Source of the DNA: Epiperipatus broadwayi
Taxonomy: Eukaryota > Onychophora > Udeonychophora > Euonychophora > Peripatidae
Assembly: GCA_028023455.1 (NCBI GenBank)
Contig: JAQFVV010006199.1
Coordinates: forward strand, 2,916,001-2,980,000
Direction: 5' to 3'
DNA length: 64,000 nt
A program made the translations under genes and the position numbers. The notes under the pieces were generated by a model. The model had not been told where the DNA came from. It saw nothing but the letters and a program-made list of their open reading frames with translations, and ran no database searches. This document shows, one piece after another, positions 40,253 to 51,514 of this stretch (its first letter is position 1; each line of letters starts with the position of its first letter).

Positions 40253-40590
40253 AAATATGGTGGCAACTATTATGTGGCTGGTTGTATCAGAATTTGTGAC
40301 AATTAGGTTTATTCTATTAAAAGAGAAAAATAGATCCAATAATTATCAGACTTAGGGTTTCAGGTAGGATGATAATAATAATGTGATGAAATAATTAACC
40401 AATGATTATGCCCACTTCTAGTGAGCTAGCTCTAATTACACACATTAAATTTAGACATAATTTAGATTAGTTAATCTATGTTTCATCCTTTTTCTGATTT
40501 CACATATGCCACAGAATTTGAACCCAGGGAGAATATTGCAATTAACTCTCTTCAGCAATGAATTTAACTTAAGTAGAAATTATGATATGC
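40253..40590. other. AT-rich stretch with a short dispersed repeat
   Basis: At 40518-40545 gaacccagggagaatat matches the segment near 2752. No gene was recognised. Confidence 0.4.
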
Positions 40591-42037
40591 TTATATATAT
40601 ATTGTAACCGTTCGATTGTTGTCCCAACTACATAATATCACCAAAACATAAGTGCGCTAAGAATTGTAACCTCGATCACCGATCAATTCCCGCTGCACAT
40701 TGTCAGCTATTAAGAGCTGTAACCAAAAGCATATCATGCCATCTATATTATGCACCAAAGACCACAACCAACATCTGGAGCAACTTACCACAGACCAAAC
40801 CAATGATATAACATAAACTTTTTATGATTTAATTTGATCGCAGCCAGGGTGTACCGTGAAGACCTATCATAGTAGTATGATAAAATACATTAAACAAATT
40901 ATAAGTATGTAATGTTATTATCTTTCAAACCTTAATTTGCGATTTTCATTGTATGAGACCCGATGGCCGACCATGTACAAGATGGCATAATTTGTGGAAC
41001 TACATAAGATTATGAAATTTTAAACCATCTATATGATTTTTAATACAAATGCCAGTCCAGGTAAAGCTTTGCAATAAATAAACATAAATACTTGGGTTCT
41101 TTTTTTATAGTTTACTATATCACTGAGACTCTTATTATACTGACAAATGACAATTTAAAAACGTTAAGTAAATATATTCAATCATGTCATTATCTGGTAA
41201 ATCTGTTTACAGGTTTAATAATCAATTTATATTGTATACTAGAATCAACTATGCAAAGCTAAAATGATGGAAAAGGTAAATGGGATTTTATTGTACCTTA
41301 CACATCATAAAAAAGACGCAAAGCATCCAAATGTTTTCTCAAAATATCACTAAACTCTTATATCATGTTGACGATAGTATGTACTTCAATGTATGCTCTA
41401 TCCAAGGTTTATGATTTCTGATTTTACGAATGACAAATAGCAACGGCACAGTAAGTTTAATTATAAATCAACGTTTATTTACAAATTTATGAATAATAAG
41501 TAATTAATTCTAATGTTATAATTAAAGACATAAATAAACAAATAAAATAAATAAATTATAATTCCATCGACTTTCTTCAATAACATATCATAGGTACGGT
41601 TTTTAAAAACCTAATCATACCTCATATTTCAATTTGATATAATGAATGTATTGAGGAAATTATACTAAATTCAACATCAACTCATGAAACATCTAATGTC
41701 ATTTCCAGATTCGATAAATCTATACCGTAAACTTATAATAATATAATAAATAATATTATATCTGTAGGATTTAGCTATAATGCAATCATTAAATAAAGTG
41801 AAAATTTAAACTTACATTCAGGTAAATAATAATCAACCAACAGTTAATTATTATGAGGTAACTTGAATAGAATGTCCTGCTACAATTTAATGATCTAACT
41901 TATAAATTATACTTACAAATGGAAGAAGATGATTTAGCAGAATAACTAAAATACTTTGCCCAACTTATATCTATGAAGTAAAACCATATTCCTGTGGATG
42001 CATTCATCTACACATAGGAATTAAATAACACTAAACG

Positions 42038-42175
42038 CTTTGTGGATTTATACACCATCATAAAGTAATAAGTATAATTACACAATTCCGCGGATTAACC
42101 ACCAGCACAGGAATGAGTGTAAAATACAAAAAAATGGCAATTAAGTAATCTGCGGATTAACCACCGGCACAGATT
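42038..42175. repeat. Short tandem motif GCGGATTAACCACC
   Basis: gcggattaaccaccagcac at 42090 and gcggattaaccaccggcac at 42152 (period 62 bp), with a third degenerate copy tgtggatttatacaccatca at 42041. Conserved CpG in both copies is unusual here. Confidence 0.75.
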
Positions 42176-42609
42176 AATGCCTTTTAACATTATAAAACAA
42201 CATTACTATTTACTTCACATTAAAGTGCAAAATCATCCTCCTCAGTTATTCTGACCATTCAGAAAACAATAACATTTTAGAAAATATGGGTTCTTGCATA
42301 ATAAAATGTTACGCTAATCAGGACAACTAATGTACTAACTTACCTTGCTTAAAATAAAACATATATAATATAATATAAGTAATATTAGTATAGGAATAGA
42401 AATCTGGAAAGACTCACAAAATACCTCATGAAAAATTGATACATCTCATAAATTCATTTAGTACTTTTCAAGCTTTTTCGCAAGCGCTATTCTCTTGAAT
42501 AAGTATTTTATTCAACCCCTATTAATTTAAACTTAATAAAATATAACTTATGAACTTCACATGCAAGTTCATATAACGATAAAATTAAAGTAATGCATTA
42601 TTCATCAAA

Positions 42610-42735
42610 TACATAAAATCTAACAGGTGTGTGTGTGTGATATAAATTAAATGTATAGCATTTTATAGTTCAATACATGAATTCTAGCAGGTGTGTGTAT
42701 CACAAATTAAATTGTATAGCATTTTATAACTACAA
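42610..42735. repeat. Two-unit tandem repeat, period about 64 bp
   Basis: aggtgtgtgtgt ... aaattaaa, tgtatagcattttata is repeated at 42624 and 42688. Confidence 0.8.
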
Positions 42736-44150
42736 ATATGATCCGTGAAATCCATGTACGATGTGTCGAACAATAAATATACGAAGTAATAGCTACAATT
42801 ATAGTTGAATTCCATACATGTAATTTTATCCATTTGTATTAGTTATTATAAGCACTATTAGATTAACGATTTTACGTGGCTCCAAAAACATGAAACAATT
42901 CCAAAACATGAGACGCAGAGTTTAAATGAAAATGTTTTTTCATAAGTTATTAATTTCTACATTTCTCTATTAAAACTGTTCCAAGTTTATCACATCCATG
43001 CTAATATTTATTTATCCACACTTAAATATAGGAATACTAATTATAGCAATTAATTTAATCATTCCAAACTGACGATAAAATTAGAAAATAGCTTTGATTA
43101 ATTATTTGAAGACTGTTTTTATTATCCAAATGGTAAACAAATTAACTAGCAAATATATTACTGGAATTGCAAAGTTAAATATCAATCAATACTATATTTT
43201 TTATTAAAATTATAAACGGAAATATTAAACTATGTTAATAACTTTAACATTTTACTTTAATTTAAACTTCTTCTTTTTTAAAAAGCAAATTTTCATATTT
43301 ATAAAACTTCTGTAATTAAAATACTTATTTAATTTTTCCAAATTGTAGAATAATAAATATTTTAAAACATACCAAAATCTTGCAATTAATTCTGCTTTTA
43401 AACTGGAAAGCTCCGACATATTTCAAATGTAATATTGGAAAATTATTATTAGCGATTTGATCCACCTGGCTAGCCGACCTGAACAGACTTTTAAATTTAG
43501 CAATTCATCTTATTATTAAATACCACTATGTTATTTTTACGTTTATAGAAAACTTTGTGGTAATCCGTTTACTTGTTAACTATTTTAAAATAAGCTTATC
43601 ATATTTACACCATTTGCCTTTTACCATTTTCTTTTCTTTCTCCCCCCAAAAGCAACACTATCAGACAATCTTTTTTTTAAATTCGCGCTCCTTTCTTTTT
43701 TACATTGAAACGCATACGTAATTACTGTATTTATTTTTAATAATTAAATTTAGTTGAACAAATGGTTTTTTTTAATTCAATGGAAATAATTTTTAAGACC
43801 ATTTTAAACAAATAAAAATTATTATTATTTTTAATAATATTTTACCAAATTTAATGTGTTGTCAAAATTTTTAAAAAGTTAAACATTTTGATATGAATTA
43901 GTATATGGAAAGAAGCAATTTAAATTTATTAAAATAATATAGACAACAAGTAAGGCAAAATATTACCCATTCTCTCTAATAAATTATTTTGAATATAAGA
44001 GAGTAATCTGTTCAAAGTGCAAATCAAGCCAATCAAATCACCAAAAGAAGACAGAGAAATTTTTATACCAGTTACATCAATTATTATATTTTATACTAAA
44101 ATATATGGTTACAATATATATATACATATATATATATATATATTGTAACG

Positions 44151-45830
44151 ATATATAAATATGCTGTTACATTAAATTAAAATAAAAATTTTAAGTTTGC
44201 AAATAAAAATAAATTTATTAAAAACTAAAAGCTAAAAAAAATTAAAAAGTTGTTCATTACATATATATTCGCACAGATGCAAAACTTTAAAAATTATTTC
44301 TTTTTTAAATAATAATAAAAAAAGGTATTTGAACATATTTTTTTTTAGAAAAAAGTATAAGAAAAAGATAAAATATTTTTGTAAATGGAAATAATTGTTT
44401 TATAAATTAATTGAAACACAAACTAGCTTTTGGGGCTCTTATATAATTAAAAAGTCAGAGGAAAGATATAGATAAGTGAATAAAAAGAATTAGCTTGACC
44501 AATGGAAGCACCAAGCCTCAGCTTGGACCCTAATGAAAATGATGGATTAGTGATAAAGCTTGTAGAGGAATTGGCAATCCTCACTGTTTATGGATTAGTG
44601 ATGTTTTGTTTATTGAATCCAGAGGATGATTATAAAAGGAAAAATATTGAGTGCCAGACAGTTCCAGCTTGATTGTTTTTGAGAGGTGTGATAGGATGCA
44701 CATATCACCCTCTCTCTCTATTTTAAAAAATGAAATGACTGTGATACTGGAATGGGACCAGCTAAGGCCACTCCCAGAACAACAGACCAGTCTTCCAATG
44801 GGGACATTGCAGGAATTGGCACCAAGAAACATGACTTCTACTGTAAGCTATTGAATAGAACAATTTTAAAATTTAAAAGTAATTAAGAACTTTTGTCAAG
44901 ATTTGACAAGTTAATAAACAAGCTAATCTAATTTTTGTAAAATGAACTATAATCTGACTGTTCCAAATCTATTGTTTATTTTTTTTTTTTAAGTTTGCTA
45001 AAAATTATTTCCATTTTTTTTTTATTGTAGAAATTATTAAATGCATTAAATTTAAGTTGGGCATAGATTCGTTCATGTTTAATTATATTTTTGTTTTCAT
45101 ATGTGATTAAAATATATAGACATTTGGTAGATAATGATATCTTACATTGAATATCTAAAATGTATTTATTTGGATGTCTTTTTGGTGTCAATGTGGCATC
45201 TTATGATGAATGCCATTGGGTTTCTAGTGAATTCCCTCTGCAATTACATCAATGACTTTATATTTTGATCATTTATGTTTATGTTGAAATGTTTTTGAGC
45301 ATGTAATCTATGTAATTGATCTATGCTCAACATTAAAAAACAAACTTTTATAAATCCATCTATGCGAATTTATATAAATGCTAAATTTAAGTTGGGCATG
45401 AATGGCTATATAGATTTGTAAAGTTATATTAATTAGGGGAGGGTAATCTTAGGTTATTTGTTTTGTAGTTAGATTGGGTCAATGGATTGGATATATTGGT
45501 GTAATAGTAGATGTAGTATGAGGTTTGCTACATGCAGGATCTCCATTATATGCTGCACCCCCCCTTTTGCCTATGGAAGGGATAGTAAGATGGAGAATGC
45601 AGTCCCTTCCTATGGAGTTTTTTTTATTGTTCTTCTTGCCATACAGATGTAACATTCCTGTATTGGACAAGAGTTAATGTCTTCTCTAACCATGCTGTTC
45701 TGGTGTACATTCCTGACAGTATGGTATATATATTTGTGCTGTCGTATTTTCATGCTACATTGAATACATCAATATATCAGATGGATTGACGCTGGTTTGA
45801 CTGCAAACTTTTGGCCTGGGGTTAAATAAG
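44151..45830. other. Less AT-rich patch with a 56-codon open frame
   Basis: The sequence from 44440 to 44860 is less AT-biased than its surroundings and holds an open frame at 44502-44672 (MEAPSLSLDPNENDG ..., ending ECQTVPA) plus open frames on both strands to 44854. I do not recognise any domain. A gtaagc dinucleotide context after 44842 resembles a splice donor. It could be a gene or retroelement fragment. Further on, aatttaagttgggcat is repeated directly at about 45048 and 45383. Evidence for a real gene is insufficient. Confidence 0.25.
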
Positions 45831-48800
45831 AGATAGAATATTTTCTTTTCAAATACAATCTATGTAGTCTATTCATACTCCACAATCTTAATAAAAAAAA
45901 ATATTAAATTGATTTGTACGGACAATCTTAAAATTTTAAAATAATAATTTAAATTAAATGTTAATATTAAAATCTAAAATAATAAATGTTATTCCTCAAA
46001 TTTAAATGATTATATATGTGTGTAAATAAATATTGTTTGTGTGTTAATTACTGGCAGTGGCTTTTATTTTTTTATATTTATGAAATTAAACAAAGTTATA
46101 TATTATTATCTCTGTGTCTCCACTGAGCTAGTGACCTGGGCTAATGGTCGAAATATAAAATAAAGTGGAATCTTAACTTATGTATCTGCAGATACGTTAA
46201 GACTCTCTTATTCCGGACGTTATAATATATATATATCATAAATCCACTATTATACTCATTTAGTCTTATTACAATGTTATAATATACAAAAAATCTCTGT
46301 GTATACATATGTATGATGATCGATTGATGAAGGGGAAAGAAATGACTTTGATAAACTAAAGACCATTTAATGAAAAATAAATTAACAATGTTTATTTTAA
46401 ATATAATATAAAATTGACAAACTTCTTTAACAACAAAAATAAAAAATATGATTATATATAAGTGTAAGTGTTAAATATGTATGCCTATCATATTGATAAA
46501 TAAAGATATTCATTAAACCAACCGTTTCCCTAATAGGTATACATGAATAAACACTCGTTATATAAAGTAAATAAATGTAACAAAAAAAAATCATTAATTC
46601 AACTTTAAACAAAAATATATTAAATAACTACTGGGTATAATTCCAATCTCTGAAAGAACTTCTTAACATGTAGAAGTTGAATAAAAAAACAATTTATGCA
46701 GAAATGTTAATCATTTATACTGAATAAACATGCATGAACAAATGTTAATTAACAAAAAAAAAAAAACAATATAAATTCTGTATTGTCAAAACTTTATATT
46801 TCTTTTTTATATGGAATAGTAGTAAATAAAGATCTTACCTCTATCCCATATTTTGGTAAGAATTCTAATAGTAATAAAAACTAATGACATGTCACTATAA
46901 AAAGGAAGATTATCTAAATTTTATTAAAAAAAATTATTTAAGCTAACAACCTTCTTCTGCATGTTTTTTTGAATTTAGCTACAATGAAATATTTCAAGTT
47001 AAAGAGATCCTGATTTTCAAATACAGAAGTAAAATATATATATACAATAATACATAAAATTCTACCAACATAAAAAATATCATGTAACAAATTAATATTT
47101 CTTCATGATGACTTGTGTGAGATTTAGGAGTTATGCAATTAATGTCTCTAAAAGGTAATCCGTCATTATTTTGGTCAGGCTGCTATGATAGGTCATGCAT
47201 TCCTCACAAAGACTTCTCAGAAACATATATACTATTGTTGTTCTTCTCTTTTATATCCATCTGTAAGTTTTAGAAGTGGCATTTGAGATTTTTGGCAGGC
47301 ATTACACACTTAAGCACTAATTCATTGCACTTATTCTGGTAAAGGCTGATGGACACTTAAGCCCTATAACATTATTGAGTTAGCCGGCAATCATAATTTT
47401 TCAATAAATTAATAATTTAAAATTTCTTGATTCGAAGTTTGTTATTAAATGATTTTAGGTCAATGGGATTATTCCATCGGTGATATATACATAGATACTA
47501 TATTAATGTTGTGATCCGTTCTTCTATTCGAATTAGAAGAATAGTGTGGTATTTTTTATATCAAACATTTATCTAAATCCATTCTTTTGATTTATTTAAT
47601 TGCTTGAATTTGTTAAAAATGTTTTTATTTAATTAATAATCACGACTTTTTGTAATCGGCTATATCACAACTCAGCAAATAGTTTGAAGTGTTCGAATAA
47701 ACTATCTATTTCCTTAATGTTGAAGCATTCGATTCTGTTGATATTATGTTATACGGATTATGTCTTATTTGGAAAAAATCAAAAAGATGACTGAAAAGAA
47801 TTAAGTTCATTTTTATTATTGTCCTCGGCTTTCATTCTTTAATGCGCTTGCATTTTATTTATTTTTTCATCTTTATATATATCTACTGTTATGTTATTAT
47901 CTTGATTATAAGCAAAGAAAAATTACGTAATAGAATTATATTTATTTATTTTATCTTCTGTATTTGGTTACCTAGTGATTGGTTTGACATTGGGTTGTTA
48001 CCATGTTTATTTAGTCTGAGTCTTTTTAAAATGAAGCCAAATATGTAGATATTGCATTTATTGTAATACATACACATATTAATACGATAGTTAATTAATG
48101 TTTTCTTTTGATTGGAGTTTTCATCTTTCTGAAAAATTAATAAAATCAGTTTGTTTTGATCCTTTCTTAATATAATAAAAATATACATTTGTTGTGTCTA
48201 CATATATATATAAGTGTGGGTTTATTTATTTTATAAGTGAAAATATACGTTTTGTTGGTTATTAACTAAAATAAAAAAAAGAGCTGGATTTGGTAGTGAG
48301 TGATAAGGTTAGATTGCAAAGATATCCTTACAATGTAAATAAAGCTAACTCTTCAGCAAGTTGATACATTCTCTTGGTAAGCCGGTCTTTTTTAAAACAG
48401 TAGATTGGCTTATTGTTATGTTTAGGAAAGATATAATAATCCAGTAACTGTTGGCACACATACAGTCAAGCATATCAGCTAGTATACAATATATATAGAC
48501 TAATGAACCACAGAAGTTGGCCTTGGCTTCCATGTGAATCAAAACTCCTCCAATATTGCACTAGCAGCAGCCAGGTCCTGTATCTTGCCTTTATTTGTCC
48601 CTTCATAGTAGTCATGGTGCCATAATCTGTAAAAACTTAAAAAACTTCCCATCACTTAGGTTCATACCTGATTCTCCATACCATTACAATAGGAAAACAA
48701 ATTCTGAAGATATAATGTTGACTGCATCAATTTTTAAATACATCAAACAAGTTATTAGATAATAATATGGTATAACATGCTATCTTATTCTCAAAAGTAT

Positions 48801-49137
48801 ATAAGCTAATCTAATTGGATTAAAACTATCAGTATTGTATAGAACATTTAAAATGATTATTAGTTTTATTATATTACATATAATTTGGTATATGATTATT
48901 ATTAATATTGGGATTGTCTAAGTGTTAATTGATTTGAATGAATATTATATTTGTATATTCCTACATAAATAAATAAAAATATAAACATTGATATAGAAAT
49001 CTAGACAAATAAATCAATTAATTTTTTCAGCTTGAGAATTAGATGGTAAAAATCTATTTACTCTAATAGAATTGATAATGACTAATGTTAAAAAAGCCAA
49101 AAGAATTCATGAAGATAAGGTGATATTTAAATACAAG
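45831..49137. other. Mostly AT-rich stretch without recognisable genes
   Basis: A palindrome around ctgcagatac (46160-46205, ttaacttatgtatctgcag and its complement) lies in a possible repeat fragment. The region 48290-48680 is less AT-rich, with a minus-strand frame reading D-L-A-A-A-S-A-I-L-E-E-F, not recognised. Nothing else supported. Confidence 0.35.
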
Positions 49138-49150
49138 TATATTGTCTATA

Positions 49151-49306
49151 AAAACAGGCAAAACTCTATACGTATTGCCACTCAGTGCAAGCCAGGCGAA
49201 TCAGTAGACACCAGAAGGCTTGCACTGAGTGGCAATACATATAGAGAGTTTTGCCTGTTTTAATAACAGTTATAAGCAAGCATAAGAAATGGTGGTCATA
49301 TAATGT
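49151..49306 (+). mobile_element. Family A mini-hairpin element with perfect 13-bp target duplication
   Basis: 156 bp. The left arm 49151-49193 and right arm 49217-49261 are inverted repeats that differ only by a 2-base gap and one base. The loop gcgaatcagtagacaccagaa matches family A gagtaatcaatggatgccagaa, and the tail (49262-49306, gcataagaaatggtggtcat) matches the family A tail. tatattgtctata occurs perfectly at 49138-49150 and 49307-49319. The ribozyme-bearing middle of the monomer is missing. Folded as RNA it is an almost perfect 43-bp hairpin. It sits 100 bp upstream of the LINE start. Confidence 0.85.
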
Positions 49307-49419
49307 TATATTGTCTATACTGAATTTAATGAAGATAAGGTGAATAAAACTAGTGGAAAAAATTCTATTAAAAAATAGATTTATATGAAATAAATCCGAT
49401 TAAACAAAATAGTTTTATA

Positions 49420-50094
49420 ATGGCGGAACATGCTAAACAGTTAAAAAGTAAACAAAGTTTGATGAAAATGCTAAACAACATAGAAATTATTTTTTCTAAA
49501 AAAAAAAAAAAAACAACTGAGAAATTATCAAACAGTATTAAAACAAATAAGTTAATGCCGAAAAAGAATGAGATTTTATCTAAAATAAAGAGTAATTCAA
49601 ATTCAGAAACTTATCCAGTCTTAGCGAAAAAAAGAAAAAGTACAAGTAAACAGAATAAAGCTGGCAACACTTTATCTCTAGAAAATTTAGATTATTTATC
49701 AAAAATACTTGAAGTGAATACAAATAACAGCATTGCTACTAATGATAAAAATAAAGAATTAGAAAAAAATGTTAATCATATAAATTTCACACCGCTAAAT
49801 GATAATTTACTGGAAAAACAAAATTCTCATAGGATTACTTTACAAATGTTTACAAAGTTAAATGATTATTGGGAAAAAAATTTCATACAGAGTTTGTCAC
49901 CTAATACATCAGTTTTCAATATTACAATTCAATCAAATGATAATAACGAAGAACGTATCCTAAATAAGCCTGATTTTAATGAATATTTAAAAATACATAA
50001 TAATTATAATTTAATTGATATCATAAAACATACTATTTTCTTCCCTGCAAGAGATTTTTTATCTATTGAATATTATACTAAAACACAAAAATAA
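49420..50094 (+). pseudogene. LINE ORF1-like protein, N-terminal part
   Basis: 224-codon frame, the longest non-repetitive frame in the window. It is rich in Lys, Asn and Ser, starts MAEHAKQLKSKQSL, and has no recognised domain itself. It is placed as ORF1 because a CCHC zinc knuckle follows 320 bp later in another frame and the ORF2 endonuclease and RT follow in order on the same strand. The start at 49420 is the first ATG after an in-frame stop. ORF1 proteins bind LINE RNA; that role is inferred from position only. Confidence 0.55.
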
Positions 50095-50401
50095 TTAGGT
50101 GAGAGCTTAATAAAAGAATTATAAGGATGTAAAGTTTATTATGTTATTAATTAAAGAACCCAATCTCCTGGTTTATGGAAGAATACTGCATACCCCTCCA
50201 AGTTTTAGGGAATAATTTTTTTTTACTGAAATAAATAGATATGCTGATGTCATCAAAATGGAAAATAAAATGATTTTTAATATTTTTTTTAAAATTTTAT
50301 CTAATGCATGGAGAATACTAAATTAAAAAAAAACAAATATCAAAAGAACAAATTCCTCATAAAGTTTTAAAAGATTCCATAATATTTCCATAATATTAAA
50401 A

Positions 50402-50516
50402 TGTAAAAATCCTCTATGTTTCAGATGTAACAAAGTGGGGCACATAGAAGTTAATTGTGATGTTAGGAGCTGTGAAAAGTGCAATAAAATTAAGAGACTG
50501 AATCATTTATGTAAAG
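50402..50516 (+). pseudogene. LINE ORF1 zinc knuckles
   Basis: Frame reads KCKNPLCFRCNKVGHIEVNC, a perfect C-x2-C-x4-H-x4-C knuckle (first Cys codon 50417-50419), then RSCEKCNK ... LNHLCK, a second C-x2-C ... H-x2-C cluster. Paired knuckles bind nucleic acid and are common at the end of Tx1-type ORF1. The family A element starts inside the sequence just after the last Cys and cuts the frame. Confidence 0.75.
50501..50513 (+). repeat. Target-site duplication, left (13 bp)
   Basis: aatcatttatgta, perfectly repeated at 51253-51265. The repeat is LINE sequence, so the family A element inserted into the LINE after the LINE was already there. Confidence 0.9.
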
Positions 50517-50620
50517 AAGGCAAAACTCTCTCCATACAGTAGTGCCACCCTGTGCCAACCAGAGTAATCAATGGATGCCAGAAGGCTTGGTAATAAAATC
50601 CCTATCTAATGCCTACTCAT

Positions 50621-50675
50621 CCAATATCCCCAGACTAGTTTCTGGCTTGTGGCCTTCATCAGTGAGAAGCTTTGA
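50621..50675 (-). ncRNA. Hammerhead ribozyme, family A, complete core
   Basis: Minus strand: TCAA then TTCTCA (stem I 5' strand), CTGATGA 50656-50662, stem II GGC/GCC with CACAA loop flanked by A-A, GAAA 50639-50642, palindromic stem III ACTAGT 50634-50639, C17 50633, TGGGGA 50627-50632 and TTGG 50621-50624 (stem I 3' strand). Stem I gains wobble pairs relative to the plus copy but remains paired. Confidence 0.8.
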
Positions 50676-51043
50676 ATCTGAGAGCACTGCACCTAGATCT
50701 TAGGATTTAATGCAACTCTCCAGCAAACACCTTTTATCGCTACTTAACTATAAAACTATGAGAATGAAATTGAAAATACAAAAATATTTTCAATCTATGC
50801 TCAATAGCTTATATAGTCATATGGGTCTAAACTCAGTTCAGTGCTCATATATTTTGGTGTCTTTGGCTCTTTAACAACCATAGCCACCACCATCCCATAT
50901 GACTATATAAGCTATTGAGCTTAGATTGAAAATATTTTTGTGTTTTCAATTTCATTCTCATAGTTTTATAGTTAAGTAGAGATAAAAGGTGGTTGCTGGA
51001 GGGTTGCATTAGATCCTAAGATCTAGGTGCATTGCTCTCAGAT

Positions 51044-51098
51044 CCAAAGCTCCTCACTGATGAAGGCCACAAGCCGGAAACTAGTCTGGGGATATTGG
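51044..51098 (+). ncRNA. Hammerhead ribozyme, family A, best-preserved copy
   Basis: CCAA 51044-51047 and TCCTCA 51051-51056 form stem I with TTGG 51095-51098 and TGGGGA 51087-51092, leaving an internal loop of the kind used for tertiary contacts. CTGATGA 51057-51063, stem II GGC/GCC with CACAA loop closed by an A-G pair, GAAA 51077-51080, stem III ACTAGT 51080-51085, cleavage site GTC ending at C17 51086. Every core nucleotide matches the hammerhead consensus. The stem III has no room for a loop, so two RNAs or two tandem copies should pair through ACTAGT. Confidence 0.85.
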
Positions 51099-51252
51099 AT
51101 GAGTAGGCATTAGATAGGGTATTTTATGCACAAGCCTTCTGGCATCCATTGATTACTCTGGTTGGCACAGGGTGGCACTACTGTATGAAGAGAGTTTTGC
51201 CTTGTTTATAAACAATTATGTGCTAGTATGAGATGGTGATCATGTAATGCTT

Positions 51253-51265
51253 AATCATTTATGTA
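51253..51265 (+). repeat. Target-site duplication, right (13 bp)
   Basis: aatcatttatgta, identical to 50501-50513. Confidence 0.9.
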
Positions 51266-51514
51266 GTGTGGATAATAGTAAAACCTGGACTAGTGTGATT
51301 ACATCTTAAACATATGAGACACAAAAAATGAAATTAATTTTGAAGCAAAAAACATTAATGAATTGAAAGACTTAAAAATAGTCCAAAATCTTTTTCAAAT
51401 ATATGATACTCAAATTGACGGAATTAATTTTAGAACACAAAATATTGAGGAGACAATTTAAAGATTAATAATAGACCTTAATCCTCTATCTAGTATGTCT
51501 TAGATAAGACTAAG

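Larger units (their letters stand above)
40591..44150. other. Unidentified 3.5-kb block with more CpG and few simple repeats
   Basis: Starts near tattgtaaccgttcg (40600) and ends near ggttacaatatata (44108), an imperfect terminal inversion ttgtaacc/ggttacaa that may be chance. The interior is richer in CpG than the surroundings (ttcgattg, ctcgatcaccgatc, gatggccgacc, ttccgcggatt). No frame looks coding and no reverse transcriptase motif was found. It is similar in texture to 33230-35600, although I could not align the two blocks. Candidates: long noncoding transcript, large solo LTR or Helitron-like insert. Confidence 0.3.
50514..51252 (+). mobile_element. Family A hammerhead element, inverted pair nested in the LINE
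   Basis: 739 bp. Left arm 50514-50893 is a minus copy beginning exactly at the target duplication (aagaaggcaaaactc); right arm 50894-51206 is a plus copy; unique tail 51207-51252 (46 nt, tgtgctagtatgagatggtg). Each arm has a complete hammerhead core, one per strand. A perfect 13-bp duplication flanks it. The two arms diverge slightly, so it is relatively young. No ORF; mobilised in trans, probably through an RNA intermediate (inference from duplication length, arm truncation and ribozymes). Confidence 0.9.

Noticed and set aside
44502-44854. Possible small host gene or exon
   Set aside because: Open on both strands and less AT-rich, but no domain, start context or partner exon could be recognised. 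Reported only as an unidentified patch.
46115-46165. Hammerhead-like string GCTAGTGACCTGGGC...GGTCGAAAT
   Set aside because: The complementary GACC/GGTC would use the core G8-A9 in the stem, and the core reads CTAGTGA with positions 5 and 6 wrong. It does not fit the fold.
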